A DNA stretch of 64,000 nt, from positions 15,081,638 through 15,145,637 of the forward strand of contig OZ059900.1 in NCBI GenBank assembly GCA_964057225.1. The letters are read 5' to 3'. The translations under genes were made by a program, and so were the position numbers. Shown here in pieces: positions 34,201 through 47,740 of the stretch (position 1 is the stretch's first letter; each line of letters starts with the position of its first letter). Under the pieces are notes generated by a model that saw only the letters and a list, made by a program, of their open reading frames with translations, was not told the origin of the DNA and ran no database searches. The DNA is from Auanema rhodensis. Lineage: Eukaryota > Nematoda > Chromadorea > Rhabditida > Rhabditidae.

Positions 34201-37200
34201 AGTCAAAACCTTGTTTACAGCGAAATTTCCAAAAACTGGTTTTCCAGCATAATAAAATATTTCTCATGGGAAATACTGTGTTTTTGTATTTTTCTAGTGT
34301 TCAGCATGTAAAATGCTTCATTTTAGTATGTAACACGCTGAAATTCGTTGCATTTGACGACTCATATGAACAAAAATCGATTTAATCAATATTAGCCATA
34401 AGGGGCGTGCCCTCAGAATATGCTAATTTCCTTAATTTTCTAACCCCTGTTTTTTGGCCGTGAAAGTGGGACTAGACGTTGTACAAACAATTTTGAGCTA
34501 GGTTTTATTGACATTGCATGAGTTTGAACACATGAAATCGTAAGTCAAAACCTTGTTTACAGCGAAATTTCCAAAAACTGGTTTTCCAGCATAATAAAAT
34601 ATTTCTCATGGGAAATACTGTGTTTTTGTATTTTTCAAGTGTTCAGCATGTAAAATGCTTCATTTTAGTATGTAACACGCTGAAATTCGTTGCATTTGAC
34701 GACTCATATGAACAAAAATCGATTTAATCAATATTAGCCATAAGGGGCGTGCCCTCAGAATATGCTAATTTCCTTAATTTTCTAACCCCTGTTTTTTTGT
34801 CGTGAAAGTGGGACTAGACGTTGTACGAACAATTTTGAGCTAGGTTTCATTGACATTGCATGAGTTTGAACACATGAAATCGTAAGTCAAAACCTTGTTT
34901 ACAGCGAAATTTCCAAAAACTGGTTTTCCAGCATAATAAAATATTTCTCATGGGAAATACTGTGTTTTTGTATTTTTCTAGTGTTCAGCATGTAAAATGC
35001 TTCATTTTAGTATGTAACACGCTGAAATTCGTTGCATTTGACGACTCATATGAACAAAAATCGATTTAATCAATATTAGCCATAAGGGGCGTGCCCTCAG
35101 AATATGCTAATTCCCTTAATTTTCTAACCCCTGTTTTTTTGTCGTGAAAGTGGAACTAGACGTTGTACAAACAATTTTGAGCTAGGTTTCATTGACATTG
35201 CATGAGTTTGAACACATGAAATCGTAAGTCAAAACCTTGTTTACAGCGAAATTTCCAAAAACTGGTTTTCCAGCATAATAAAATATTTCTCATGGGAAAT
35301 ACTGTGTTTTTGTATTTTTCTAGTGTTCAGCATGTAAAATGCTTCATTTTAGTATGTAACACGCTGAAATTCGTTGCATTTGACGACTCATATGAACAAA
35401 AATCGATTTAATCAATATTAGCCATAAGGGGCGTGCCCTCAGAATATGCTAATTTCCTTAATTTTCTAACCCCTGTTTTTTTGTCGTGAAAGTGGAACTA
35501 GACGTTGTACGAACAATTTTGAGCTAGGTTTCATTGACATTGCATGAGTTTGAACACATGAAATCGTAAGTCAAAACCTTATTTACAGCGAAATTTCCAA
35601 AAACTGGTTTTCCAGCATAATAAAATATTTCTCATGGGAAATACTTTGTTTTTGTATTTTTCTAGTGTTCAGCATGTAAAATGGTTCATTTTAGTGTATG
35701 TTACACGCTGAAATTCGTTGCATTTGACGACTCATATGAACAAAAATCGATTTAATCAATATTAGCCATAAGGGGCGTGCCCTCAGAATATGCTAATTTC
35801 CTTAATTTTTTAACCCCTGTTTTTTTGTCGTGAAAGTGGAACTAGACGTTGTACGAACAATTTTGAGCTAGGTTTCATTGACATTGCATGAGTTTGAACA
35901 CATGAAATCGTAAGTCAAAACCTTGTTTACAGCGAAATTTCCAAAAACTGGTTTTCCAGCATAATAAAATATTTCTCATGGGAAATACTGTGTTTTTGTA
36001 TTTTTCTAGTGTTCAGCATGTAAAATGGTTCATTTTAGTGTATGTTACACGCTGAAATTCGTTGCATTTGACGACTCATATGAACAAAAATCGATTTAAT
36101 CAATATTAGCCATAAGGGGCGTGCCCTCAGAATATGCTAATTTCCTTAATTTTTTAACCCCTGTTTTTTTGTCGTGAAAGTGGAACTAGACGTTGTACGA
36201 ACAATTTTGAGCTAGGTTTCATTGACATTGCATGAGTTTGAACACATGAAATCGTAAGTCAAAACCTTGTTTACAGCGAAATTTCCAAAAACTGGTTTTC
36301 CAGCATAATAAAATATTTCTCATGGGAAATACTGTGTTTTTGTATTTTTCTAGTGTGCAGCATGTAAAATGCTTCATTTTAGTATGTAACACGCTGAAAT
36401 TCGTTGCATTTGACGACTCATATGAACAAAAATCGATTTAATCAATATTAGCCATAAGGGGCGTGCCCTCAGAATATGCTAATTTCCTTAATTTTCTAAC
36501 CCCTGTTTTTTGTCGTGAAAGTGGAACTAGACGTTGTACGAACAATTTTGAGCTAGGTTTCATTGACATTGCATGAGTTTGAACACATGAAATCGTAAGT
36601 CAAAACCTAGTTTACAGCGAAATTTCCAAAAACTGGTTTTCCAGCATAATAAAATATTTCTCATGGGAAATACTGTGTTTTTGTATTTTTCTAGTGTTCA
36701 GCATGTGAAATGCTTCATTTTAGTATGTAACACGCTGAAATTCGTTGCATTTGACGACTCATATGAACAAAAATCGATTTAATCAATATTAGCCATAAGG
36801 GGCGTGCCCTCAGAATATGCTAATTTCCTTAATTTTCTAACCCCTGTTTTTTGTCGTGAAAGTGGAACTAGACGTTGTACAAACAATTTTGAGCTAGGTT
36901 TTATTGACATTGCATGAGTTTGAACACATGAAATCGTAAGTCAAAACCTTGTTTAGAGCGAAATTTCCAAAAACTGGTTTTCCAGCATAATAAAATATTT
37001 CTCATGGGAAATACTGTGTTTTTGTATTTTTCTAGTGTTCAGCATGTAAAATGCTTCATTTTAGTATGTAACACGCTGAAATTCGTTGCATTTGACGACT
37101 CATATGAACAAAAATCGATTTAATCAATATTAGCCATAAGGGGCGTGCCCTCAGAATATGCTAATTTTCTTAATTTTCTAACCCCTGTTTTTTTGTCGTG

Positions 37201-40200
37201 AAAGTGGAACTAGACGTTGTACGAACAATTTTGAGCTAGGTTTCATTGACATTGCATGAGTTTGAACACATGAAATCGTAAGTCAAAACCTTGTTTACAG
37301 CGAAATTTCCAAAAACTGGTTTTCCAGCATAATAAAATATTTCTCATGGGAAATACTGTGTTTTTGTATTTTTCTAGTGTTCAGCATGTAAAATGCTTCA
37401 TTTTAGTATGTAACACGCTGAAATTCGTTGCATTTGACTACTCATATGAACAAAAATCGATTTAATCAATATTAGCCATAAGGGGCGTGCCCTCAGAATA
37501 TGCTAATTTCCTTAATTTTCTAACCCCTGTTTTTTTGTCGTGAAAGTGGAACTAGACGTTGTACGAACAATTTTGAGCTAGGTTTCATTGACATTGCATG
37601 AGTTTGAACACATGAAATCGTAAGTCAAAACCTAGTTTACAGCGAAATTTCCAAAAACTGGTTTTCCAGCATAATAAAATATTTCTCATGGGAAATACTG
37701 TGTTTTTGTATTTTTCTAGTGTTCAGCATGTAAAATGCTTCATTTTAGTATGTAACACGCTGAAATTCGTTGCATTTGACGACTCATATGAACAAAAATC
37801 GATTTAATCAATATTAGCCATAAGGGGCGTGCCCTCAGAATATGCTAATTTCCTTAATTTTCTAACCCCTGTTTTTTGTCGTGAAAGTGGAACTAGACGT
37901 TGTACGAACAATTTTGAGCTAGGTTTCATTGACATTGCATGAGTTTGAACACATGAAATCGTAAGTCAAAACCTAGTTTACAGCGAAATTTCCAAAAACT
38001 GGTTTTCCAGCATAATAAAATATTTCTCATGGGAAATACTGTGTTTTTGTATTTTTCTAGTGTTCAGCATGTGAAATGCTTCATTTTAGTATGTAACACG
38101 CTGAAATTCGTTGCATTTGACGACTCATATGAACAAAAATCGATTTAATCAATATTAGCCATAAGGGGCGTGCCCTCAGAATATGCTAATTTCCTTAATT
38201 TTCTAACCCCTGTTTTTTGTCGTGAAAGTGGAACTAGACGTTGTACAAACAATTTTGAGCTAGGTTTTATTGACATTGCATGAGTTTGAACACATGAAAT
38301 CGTAAGTCAAAACCTTGTTTAGAGCGAAATTTCCAAAAACTGGTTTTCCAGCATAATAAAATATTTCTCATGGGAAATACTGTGTTTTTGTATTTTTCTA
38401 GTGTTCAGCATGTAAAATGCTTCATTTTAGTATGTAACACGCTGAAATTCGTTGCATTTGACGACTCATATGAACAAAAATCGATTTAATCAATATTAGC
38501 CATAAGGGGCGTGCCCTCAGAATATGCTAATTTCCTTAATTTTCTAACCCCTGTTTTTTTGTCGTGAAAGTGGAACTAGACGTTGTACGAACAATTTTGA
38601 GCTAGGTTTCATTGACATTGCATGAGTTTGAACACATGAAATCGTAAGTCAAAACCTTGTTTACAGCGAAATTTCCAAAAACTGGTTTTCCAGCATAATA
38701 AAATATTTCTCATGGGAAATACTGTGTTTTTGTATTTTTCTAGTGTTCAGCATGTAAAATGCTTCATTTTAGTATGTAACACGCTGAAATTCGTTGCATT
38801 TGACGACTCATATGAACAAAAATCGATTTAATCAATATTAGCCATAAGGGGCGTGCCCTCAGAATATGCTAATTTCCTTAATTTTCTAACCCCTGTTTTT
38901 TTGTCGTGAAAGTGGAACTAGACGTTGTACGAACAATTTTGAGCTAGGTTTCATTGACATTGCATGAGTTTGAACACATGAAATCGTAAGTCAAAACCTT
39001 GTTTACAGCGAAATTTCCAAAAACTTCTTTTCCAGTATAATAAAATATTTCTCATGGGAAATACTGTGTTTTTGTATTTTTCTAGTGTTCAGCATGTAAA
39101 ATGCTTCATTTTAGTATGTAACACGCTGAAATTCGTTGCATTTGACGACTCATATGAACAAAAATCGATTTAATCAATATTAGCCATAAGGGGCGTGCCC
39201 TCAGAATATGCTAATTTCCTTAATTTTCTAACCCCTGTTTTTTTGTCGTGAAAGTGGAACTAGACGTTGTACGAACAATTTTGAGCTAGGTTTCATTGAC
39301 ATTGCATGAGTTTGAACACATGAAATCGTAAGTCAAAACCTTGTTTACAGCGAAATTTCCAAAAACTGGTTCTCCAGCATAATAAAATATTTCTCATGGG
39401 AAATACTGTGTTTTTGTATTTTTCTAGTGTTCAGCATGTAAAATGGTTCATTTTAGTGTATGTAACACGCTGAAATTCGTTGCATTTGACGACTCATATG
39501 AACAAAAATCGATTTAATCAATATTAGCCATAAGGGGCGTGCCCTCAGAATATGCTAATTTCCTTAATTTTCTAACCCCTGTTTTTTTGTCGTGAAAGTG
39601 GAACTAGACGTTGTACGAACAATTTTGAGCTAGGTTTCATTGACATTGCATGAGTTTGAACACATGAAATCGTAAGTCAAAACCTTGTTTACAGCGAAAT
39701 TTCCAAAAACTGGTTTTCCAGCATAATAAAATATTTCTCATGGGAAATACTGTGTTTTTGTATTTTTCTAGTGTTCAGCATGTAAAATGCTTCATTTTAG
39801 TTTGTAACACGCTGAAATTCGTTGCATTTGACGACTCATATGAACAAAAATCGATTTAATCAATATTAGCCATAAGGGGCGTGCCCTCAGAATATGCTAA
39901 TTTCCTTAATTTTTTAACCCCTGTTTTTTTGTCGTGAAAGTGGAACTAGACGTTGTACGAACAATTTTGAGCTAGGTTTCATTGACATTGCATGAGTTTG
40001 AACACATGAAATCGTAAGTCAAAACCTTGTTTACAGCGAAATTTCCAAAAACTGGTTTTCCAGCATAATAAAATATTTCTCATGGGAAATACTGTGTTTT
40101 TGTATTTTTCTAGTGTTCAGCATGTAAAATGCTTCATTTTAGTATGTAACACGCTGAAATTCGTTGCATTTGACGACTCATATGAACAAAAATCGATTTA

Positions 40201-41989
40201 ATCAATATTAGCCATAAGGGGCGTGCCCTCAGAATATGCTAATTTCCTTAATTTTCTAACCCCTGTTTTTTGTCGTGAAAGTGGAACTAGACGTTGTACG
40301 AACAATTTTGAGCTAGGTTTCATTGACATTGCATGAGTTTGAACACATGAAATCGTAAGTCAAAACCTTGTTTACAGCGAAATTTCCAAAAACTGGTTTT
40401 CCAGCATAATAAAATATTTCTCATGGGAAATACTGTGTTTTTGTATTTTTCTAGTGTTCAGCATGTGAAATGCTTCATTTTAGTATGTAACACGCTGAAA
40501 TTCGTTGCATTTGACGACTCATATGAACAAAAATCGATTTAATCAATATTAGCCATAAGGGGCGTGCCCTCAGAATATGCTAATTTCCTTAATTTTCTAA
40601 CCCCTGTTTTTTGTCGTGAAAGTGGAACTAGACGTTGTACAAACAATTTTGAGCTAGGTTTTATTGACATTGCATGAGTTTGAACACATGAAATCGTAAG
40701 TCAAAACCTTGTTTAGAGCGAAATTTCCAAAAACTGGTTTTCCAGCATAATAAAATATTTCTCATGGGAAATACTGTGTTTTTGTATTTTTCTAGTGTTC
40801 AGCATGTAAAATGCTTCATTTTAGTATGTAACACGCTGAAATTCGTTGCATTTGACGACTCATATGAACAAAAATCGATTTAATCAATATTAGCTATAAG
40901 GGGCGTGCCCTCAGAATATGCTAATTTCCTTAATTTTCGAACCCCTGTTTTTTTTGTCGTGAAAGTGGAACTAGACGTTGTACGAACAATTTTGAGCTAG
41001 GTGTCATTGACATTGCATGAGTTTGAACACATGAAATCGTAAGTCAAAACCTTGTTTACAGCGAAATTTCCAAAAACTGGTTTTCCAGCATAATAAAATA
41101 TTTCTCATGGGAAATACTGTGTTTTTGTATTTTTCTAGTGTTCAGCATGTAAAATGCTTCATTTTAGTATGTAACACGCTGAAATTCGTTGCATTTGACG
41201 ACTCATATGAACAAAAATCGATTTAATCAATATTAGCCATAAGGGGCGTGCCCTCAGAATATGCTAATTTCCTTAATTTTCTAACCCCTGTTTTTTTGTC
41301 GTGAAAGTGGAACTAGACGTTGTACGAACAATTTTGAGCTAGGTTTCATTGACATTGCATGAGTTTGAACACATGAAATCGTAAGTCAAAACCTTGCTTA
41401 CAGCGAAATTTCCAAAAACTGGTTTTCCAGCATAATTAAATATTTCTCATGGGAAATACTGTGTTTTTGTATTTTTCTAGTGTTCAGCATGTAAAATGTT
41501 TCATTTTAGTATGTAACACGCTGAAATTCGTTGCATTTGACGACTCATATGAACAAAAATCGATTTAATCAATATTAGCCATAAGGGGCGTGCCCTCAGA
41601 ATATGCTAATTTCCTTAATTTTCTAACCCCTGTTTTTTTGTCGTGAAAGTGGAACTAGACGTTGTACGAACAATTTTGAGCTAGGTTTCATTGACATTGC
41701 ATGAGGTTGAACACATGAAATCGTAAGTCAAAACCTTGTTTACAGCGAAATTTCCAAAAACTGGTTTTCCAGCATAATAAAATATTTCTCATGGGAAATA
41801 CTGTGTTTTTGTATTTTTCTAGTGTTCAGCATGTAAAATGCTTCATTTTAGTATGTAACACGCTGAAATTCGTTGCATTTGACGACTCATATGAACAAAA
41901 ATCGATTTAATCAATATTAGCCATAAGGGGCGTGCCCTCAGAATATGCTAATTTCCTTAATTTTCTAACCCCTGTTTTTTTTGTCGTGA

Positions 41990-43560
41990 AAGTGGAACTA
42001 GACGTTGTACGAACAATTTTGAGCTAGGTTTCATTGACATTGCATGAGGTTGAACACATGAAATCGTAAGTCAAAACCTTGTTTACAGCGAAATTTCCAA
42101 AAACTGGTTTTCCAGTATAATAAAATATTTCTCATGGGAAATACTGTGTTTTTGTATTCTTCTAGTGTTCAGCATGTAAAATGCTTCATTTTAGTATGTA
42201 ACACGCTGAAATTCGTTGCATTTGACGACTCATATGAACAAAAATCGATTTAATCAATATTAGCCATAAGGGGCGTGCCCTCAGAATATGCTAATTTCCT
42301 TAATTTTCTAACCCCTGTTTTTTTTGTCGTGAAAGTGGAACTAGACGTTGTACAAACAATTTTGAGCTAGGTTTCATTGACATTGCATGAGTTTGAACAC
42401 ATGAAATCGTAAGTCAAAACCTTGTTTACAGCGAAATTTCCAAAAACTGGTTTTCCAGCATAATAAAATATTTCTCATGAGAAATACTGTGTTTTTGTAT
42501 TTTTCTAGTGTTCAGCATGTAAAATGCTTCATTTAAGTATGTAACACGCTGAAATTCGTTGCATTTGACGACTCATATGAACAAAAATCGATTTAATCAA
42601 TATTAGCCATAAGGGGCGTGCCCTCAGAATATGCTAATTTCCTTAATTTTCTAACCCCTGTTTTTTTGTCGTGAAAGTGGAACTAGACGTTGTACGAACA
42701 ATTTTGAGCTAGGTTTCATTGACATTGCATGAGGTTGAACACATGAAATCGTAAGTCAAAACCTTGTTTACAGCGAAATTTCCAAAAACTGGTTTTCCAG
42801 CATAATAAAATATTTCTCATGGGAAATACTGTGTTTTTGTATTTTTCTAGTGTTCAGCATGTAAAATGCTTCATTTTAGTATGTAACACGCTGAAATTCG
42901 TTGCATTTGACGACTCATATGAACAAAAATCGATTTAATCAATATTAGCCATAAGGGGCGTGCCCTCAGAATATGCTAATTTCCTTAATTTTCTAACCCC
43001 TGTTTTTTTTGTCGTGAAAGTGGAACTAGACGTTGTACGAACAATTTTGAGCTAGGTTTCATTGACATTGCATGAGGTTGAACACATGAAATCGTAAGTC
43101 AAAACCTTGTTTACAGCGAAATTTCCAAAAACTGGTTTTCCAGTATAATAAAATATTTCTCATGGGAAATACTGTGTTTTTGTATTCTTCTAGTGTTCAG
43201 CATGTAAAATGCTTCATTTTAGTATGTAACACGCTGAAATTCGTTGCATTTGACGACTCATATGAACAAAAATCGATTTAATCAATATTAGCCATAAGGG
43301 GCGTGCCCTCAGAATATGCTAATTTCCTTAATTTTCTAACCCCTGTTTTTTTTGTCGTGAAAGTGGAACTAGACGTTGTACAAACAATTTTGAGCTAGGT
43401 TTCATTGACATTGCATGAGTTTGAACACATGAAATCGTAAGTCAAAACCTTGTTTACAGCGAAATTTCCAAAAACTGGTTTTCCAGCATAATAAAATATT
43501 TCTCATGAGAAATACTGTGTTTTTGTATTTTTCTAGTGTTCAGCATGTAAAATGCTTCAT
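41990..43560 (+). repeat. Three-unit (~1029-bp) higher-order repeat in the satellite
   Basis: The set GCATGAGGTTG, CCAGTATAATAAAA, TGTATTCTTCTAG, CTCATGAGAAATAC and CATTTAAGTATG occurs in order near 42.05-42.54 kb and again 1029 bp later. Parts return near 45.8-47.0 kb. Confidence 0.75.
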
Positions 43561-44080
43561 TTAAGTATGTAACACGCTGAAATTCGTTGCATTTGACGAC
43601 TCATATGAACAAAAATCGATTTAATCAATATTAGCCATAAGGGGCGTGCCCTCAGAATATGCTAATTTCCTTAATTTTCTAACCCCTGTTTTTTTGTCGT
43701 GAAAGTGGAACTAGACGTTGTACGAACAATTTTGAGCTAGGTTTCATTGACATTGCATGAGTTTGAACACATGAAATCGTAAGTCAAAACCTTGTTTACA
43801 GCGAAATTTCCAAAAACTGGTTTTCCAGCATAATAAAATATTTCTCATGGGAAATACTGTGTTTTTGTATTTTTCTAGTGTTCAGCATGTAAAATGCTTC
43901 ATTTTAGTATGTAACACGCTGAAATTCGTTGCATTTGACGACTCATATGAACAAAAATCGATTTAATCAATATTAGCCATAAGGGGCGTGCCCTCAGAAT
44001 ATGCTAATTTCCTTAATTTTCTAACCCCTGTTTTTTTGTCGTGAAAGTGGAACTAGACGTTGTACGAACAATTTTGAGCT

Positions 44081-47000
44081 AGGTTTCCATGACATTGCAT
44101 GAGTTTGAACACATGAAATCGTAAGTCAAAACCTTGTTTACAGCGAAATTTCCAAAAACTGGTTTTCCAGCATAATAAAATATTTCTCATGAGAAATACT
44201 GTGTTTTTGTATTTTTCTAGTGTTCAGCATGTAAAATGCTTCACTTAAGTATGTAACACGCTGAAATTCGTTGCATTTGACGACTGATATGAACAAAAAT
44301 CGATTTAATCAATATTAGACATAAGGGGCGTGCCCTCAGAATATGCTAATTTCCTTAATTTTCTAACCCCTGTTTTTTGTCGTGAAAGTGGAACTAGACG
44401 TTGTACGAACAATTTTGAGCTAGGTTTCATTGACATTGCATGAGTTTGAACACATGAAATCGTAAGTCAAAACCTTGTTTACAGCGAAATTTCCAAAAAC
44501 TGGTTTTCCAGCATAATAAAATATTTCTCATGGGAAATACTGTGTTTTTGTATTTTTCTAGTGTTCAGCATGTGAAATGCTTCATTTTAGTATGTAACAC
44601 GCTGAAATTCGTTGCATTTGACGACTCATATGAACAAAAATCGATTTAATCAATATTAGCCATAAGGGGCGTGCCCTCAGAATATGCTAATTTCCTTAAT
44701 TTTCTAACCCCTGTTTTTTGTCGTGAAAGTGGAACAAGACGTTGTACAAACAATTTTGAGCTAGGTTTTATTGACATTGCATGAGTTTGAACACATGAAA
44801 TCGTAAGTCAAAACCTTGTTTAGAGCGAAATTTCCAAAAACTGGTTTTCCAGCATAATAAAATATTTCTCATGGGAAATACTGTGTTTTTGTATTTTTCT
44901 AGTGTTCAGCATGTAAAATGCTTCATTTTAGTATGTAACACGCTGAAATTCGTTGCATTTGACGACTCATATGAACAAAAATCGATTTAATCAATATTAG
45001 CCATAAGGGGCGTGCCCTCAGAATATGCTAATTTCCTTAATTTTCTAACCCCTGTTTTTTTGTCGTGAAAGTGGAACTAGACGTTGTACGAACAATTTTG
45101 AGCTAGGTTTTATTGACATTGCATGAGTTTGAACACATGAAATCGTAAGTCAAAACCTTGTTTACAGCGAAATTTCCAAAAACTGGTTTTCCAGCATAAT
45201 AAAATATTTCTCATGGGAAATACTGTGTTTTTGTATTTTTCTAGTGTTCAGCATGTAAAATGCTTCATTTTAGTATGTAACACGCTGAAATTCGTTGCAT
45301 TTGACGACTCATATGAACAAAAATCGATTTAATCAATATTAGCCATAAGGGGCGTGCCCTCAGAATATGCTAATTTCCTTAATTTTCTAACCCCTGTTTT
45401 TTTGTCGTGAAAGTGGAACTAGACGTTGTACGAACAATTTTGAGCTAGGTTTCATTGACATTGCATGAGTTTGAACACATGAAATCGTAAGTCAAAACCT
45501 TGCTTACAGCGAAATTTCCAAAAACTGGTTTTCCAGCATAATTAAATATTTCTCATGGGAAATACTGTGTTTTTGTATTTTTCTAGTGTTCAGCATGTAA
45601 AATGCTTCATTTTAGTATGTAACACGCTGAAATTCGTTGCATTTGACGACTCATATGAACAAAAATCGATTTAATCAATATTAGCCATAAGGGGCGTGCC
45701 CTCAGAATATGCTAATTTCCTTAATTTTCTAACCCCTGTTTTTTTGTCGTGAAAGTGGAACTAGACGTTGTACGAACAATTTTGAGCTAGGTTTCATTGA
45801 CATTGCATGAGGTTGAACACATGAAATCGTAAGTCAAAACCTTGTTTACAGCGAAATTTCCAAAAACTTCTTTTCCAGTATAATAAAATATTTCTCATGG
45901 GAAATACTGTGTTTTTGTATTCTTCTAGTGTTCAGCATGTAAAATGCTTCATTTTAGTATGTAACACGCTGAAATTCGTTGCATTTGACGACTCATATGA
46001 ACAAAAATCGATTTAATCAATATTAGCCATAAGGGGCGTGCCCTCAGAATATGCTAATTTCCTTAATTTTCTAACCCCTGTTTTTTTTGTCGTGAAAGTG
46101 GAACTAGACGTTGTACAAACAATTTTGAGCTAGGTTTCATTGACATTGCATGAGTTTGAACACATGAAATCGTAAGTCAAAACCTTGTTTACAGCGAAAT
46201 TTCCAAAAACTGGTTTTCCAGCATAATTAAATATTTCTCATGGGAAATACTGTGTTTTTGTATTTTTCTAGTGTTCAGCATGTAAAATGCTTCATTTTAG
46301 TATGTAACACGCTGAAATTCGTTGCATTTGACGACTCATATGAACAAAAATCGATTTAATCAATATTAGCCATAAGGGGCGTGCCCTCAGAATATGCTAA
46401 TTTCCTTAATTTTCTAACCCCTGTTTTTTTGTCGTGAAAGTGGAACTAGACGTTGTACGAACAATTTTGAGCTAGGTTTCATTGACATTGCATGAGGTTG
46501 AACACATGAAATCGTAAGTCAAAACCTTGTTTACAGCGAAATTTCCAAAAACTTCTTTTCCAGTATAATAAAATATTTCTCATGGGAAATACTGTGTTTT
46601 TGTATTCTTCTAGTGTTCAGCATGTAAAATGCTTCATTTTAGTATGTAACACGCTGAAATTCGTTGCATTTGACGACTCATATGAACAAAAATCGATTTA
46701 ATCAATATTAGCCATAAGGGGCGTGCCCTCAGAATATGCTAATTTCCTTAATTTTCTAACCCCTGTTTTTTTTGTCGTGAAAGTGGAACTAGACGTTGTA
46801 CAAACAATTTTGAGCTAGGTTTCATTGACATTGCATGAGTTTGAACACATGAAATCGTAAGTCAAAACCTTGTTTACAGCGAAATTTCCAAAAACTGGTT
46901 TTCCAGCATAATAAAATATTTCTCATGAGAAATACTGTGTTTTTGTATTTTTCTAGTGTTCAGCATGTAAAATGCTTCATTTAAGTATGTAACACGCTGA

Positions 47001-47740
47001 AATTCGTTGCATTTGACGACTCATATGAACAAAAATCGATTTAATCAATATTAGCCATAAGGGGCGTGCCCTCAGAATATGCTAATTTCCTTAATTTTCT
47101 AACCCCTGTTTTTTTGTCGTGAAAGTGGAACTAGACGTTGTACGAACAATTTTGAGCTAGGTTTCATTGACATTGCATGAGTTTGAACACATGAAATCGT
47201 AAGTCAAAACCTTGTTTACAGCGAAATTTCCAAAAACTGGTTTTCCAGCATAATAAAATATTTCTCATGGGAAATACTGTGTTTTTGTATTTTTCTAGTG
47301 TCCAGCATGTAAAATGCTTCATTTTAGTATGTAACACGCTGAAATTCGTTGCATTTGACGACTCATATGAACAAAAATCGATTTAATCAATATTAGCCAT
47401 AAGGGGCGTGCCCTCAGAATATGCTAATTTCCTTAATTTTCTAACCCCTGTTTTTTTGTCGTGAAAGTGGAACTAGACGTTGTACGAACAATTTTGAGCT
47501 AGGTTTCCATGACATTGCATGAGTTTGAACACATGAAATCGTAAGTCAAAACCTTGTTTACAGCGAAATTTCCAAAAACTGGTTTTCCAGCATAATAAAA
47601 TATTTCTCATGAGAAATACTGTGTTTTTGTATTTTTCTAGTGTTCAGCATGTAAAATGCTTCACTTAAGTATGTAACACGCTGAAATTCGTTGCATTTGA
47701 CGACTGATATGAACAAAAATCGATTTAATCAATTTTAGAC
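44081..47740 (+). repeat. Pair of marked units 3420 bp (ten units) apart
   Basis: AGGTTTCCATGAC, TTCACTTAAG, CGACTGATATG and TTAGACATAAGG occur together at 44081-44330 and 47501-47750. Nothing else in the window has this combination, so a block of about ten units was copied. Confidence 0.8.
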
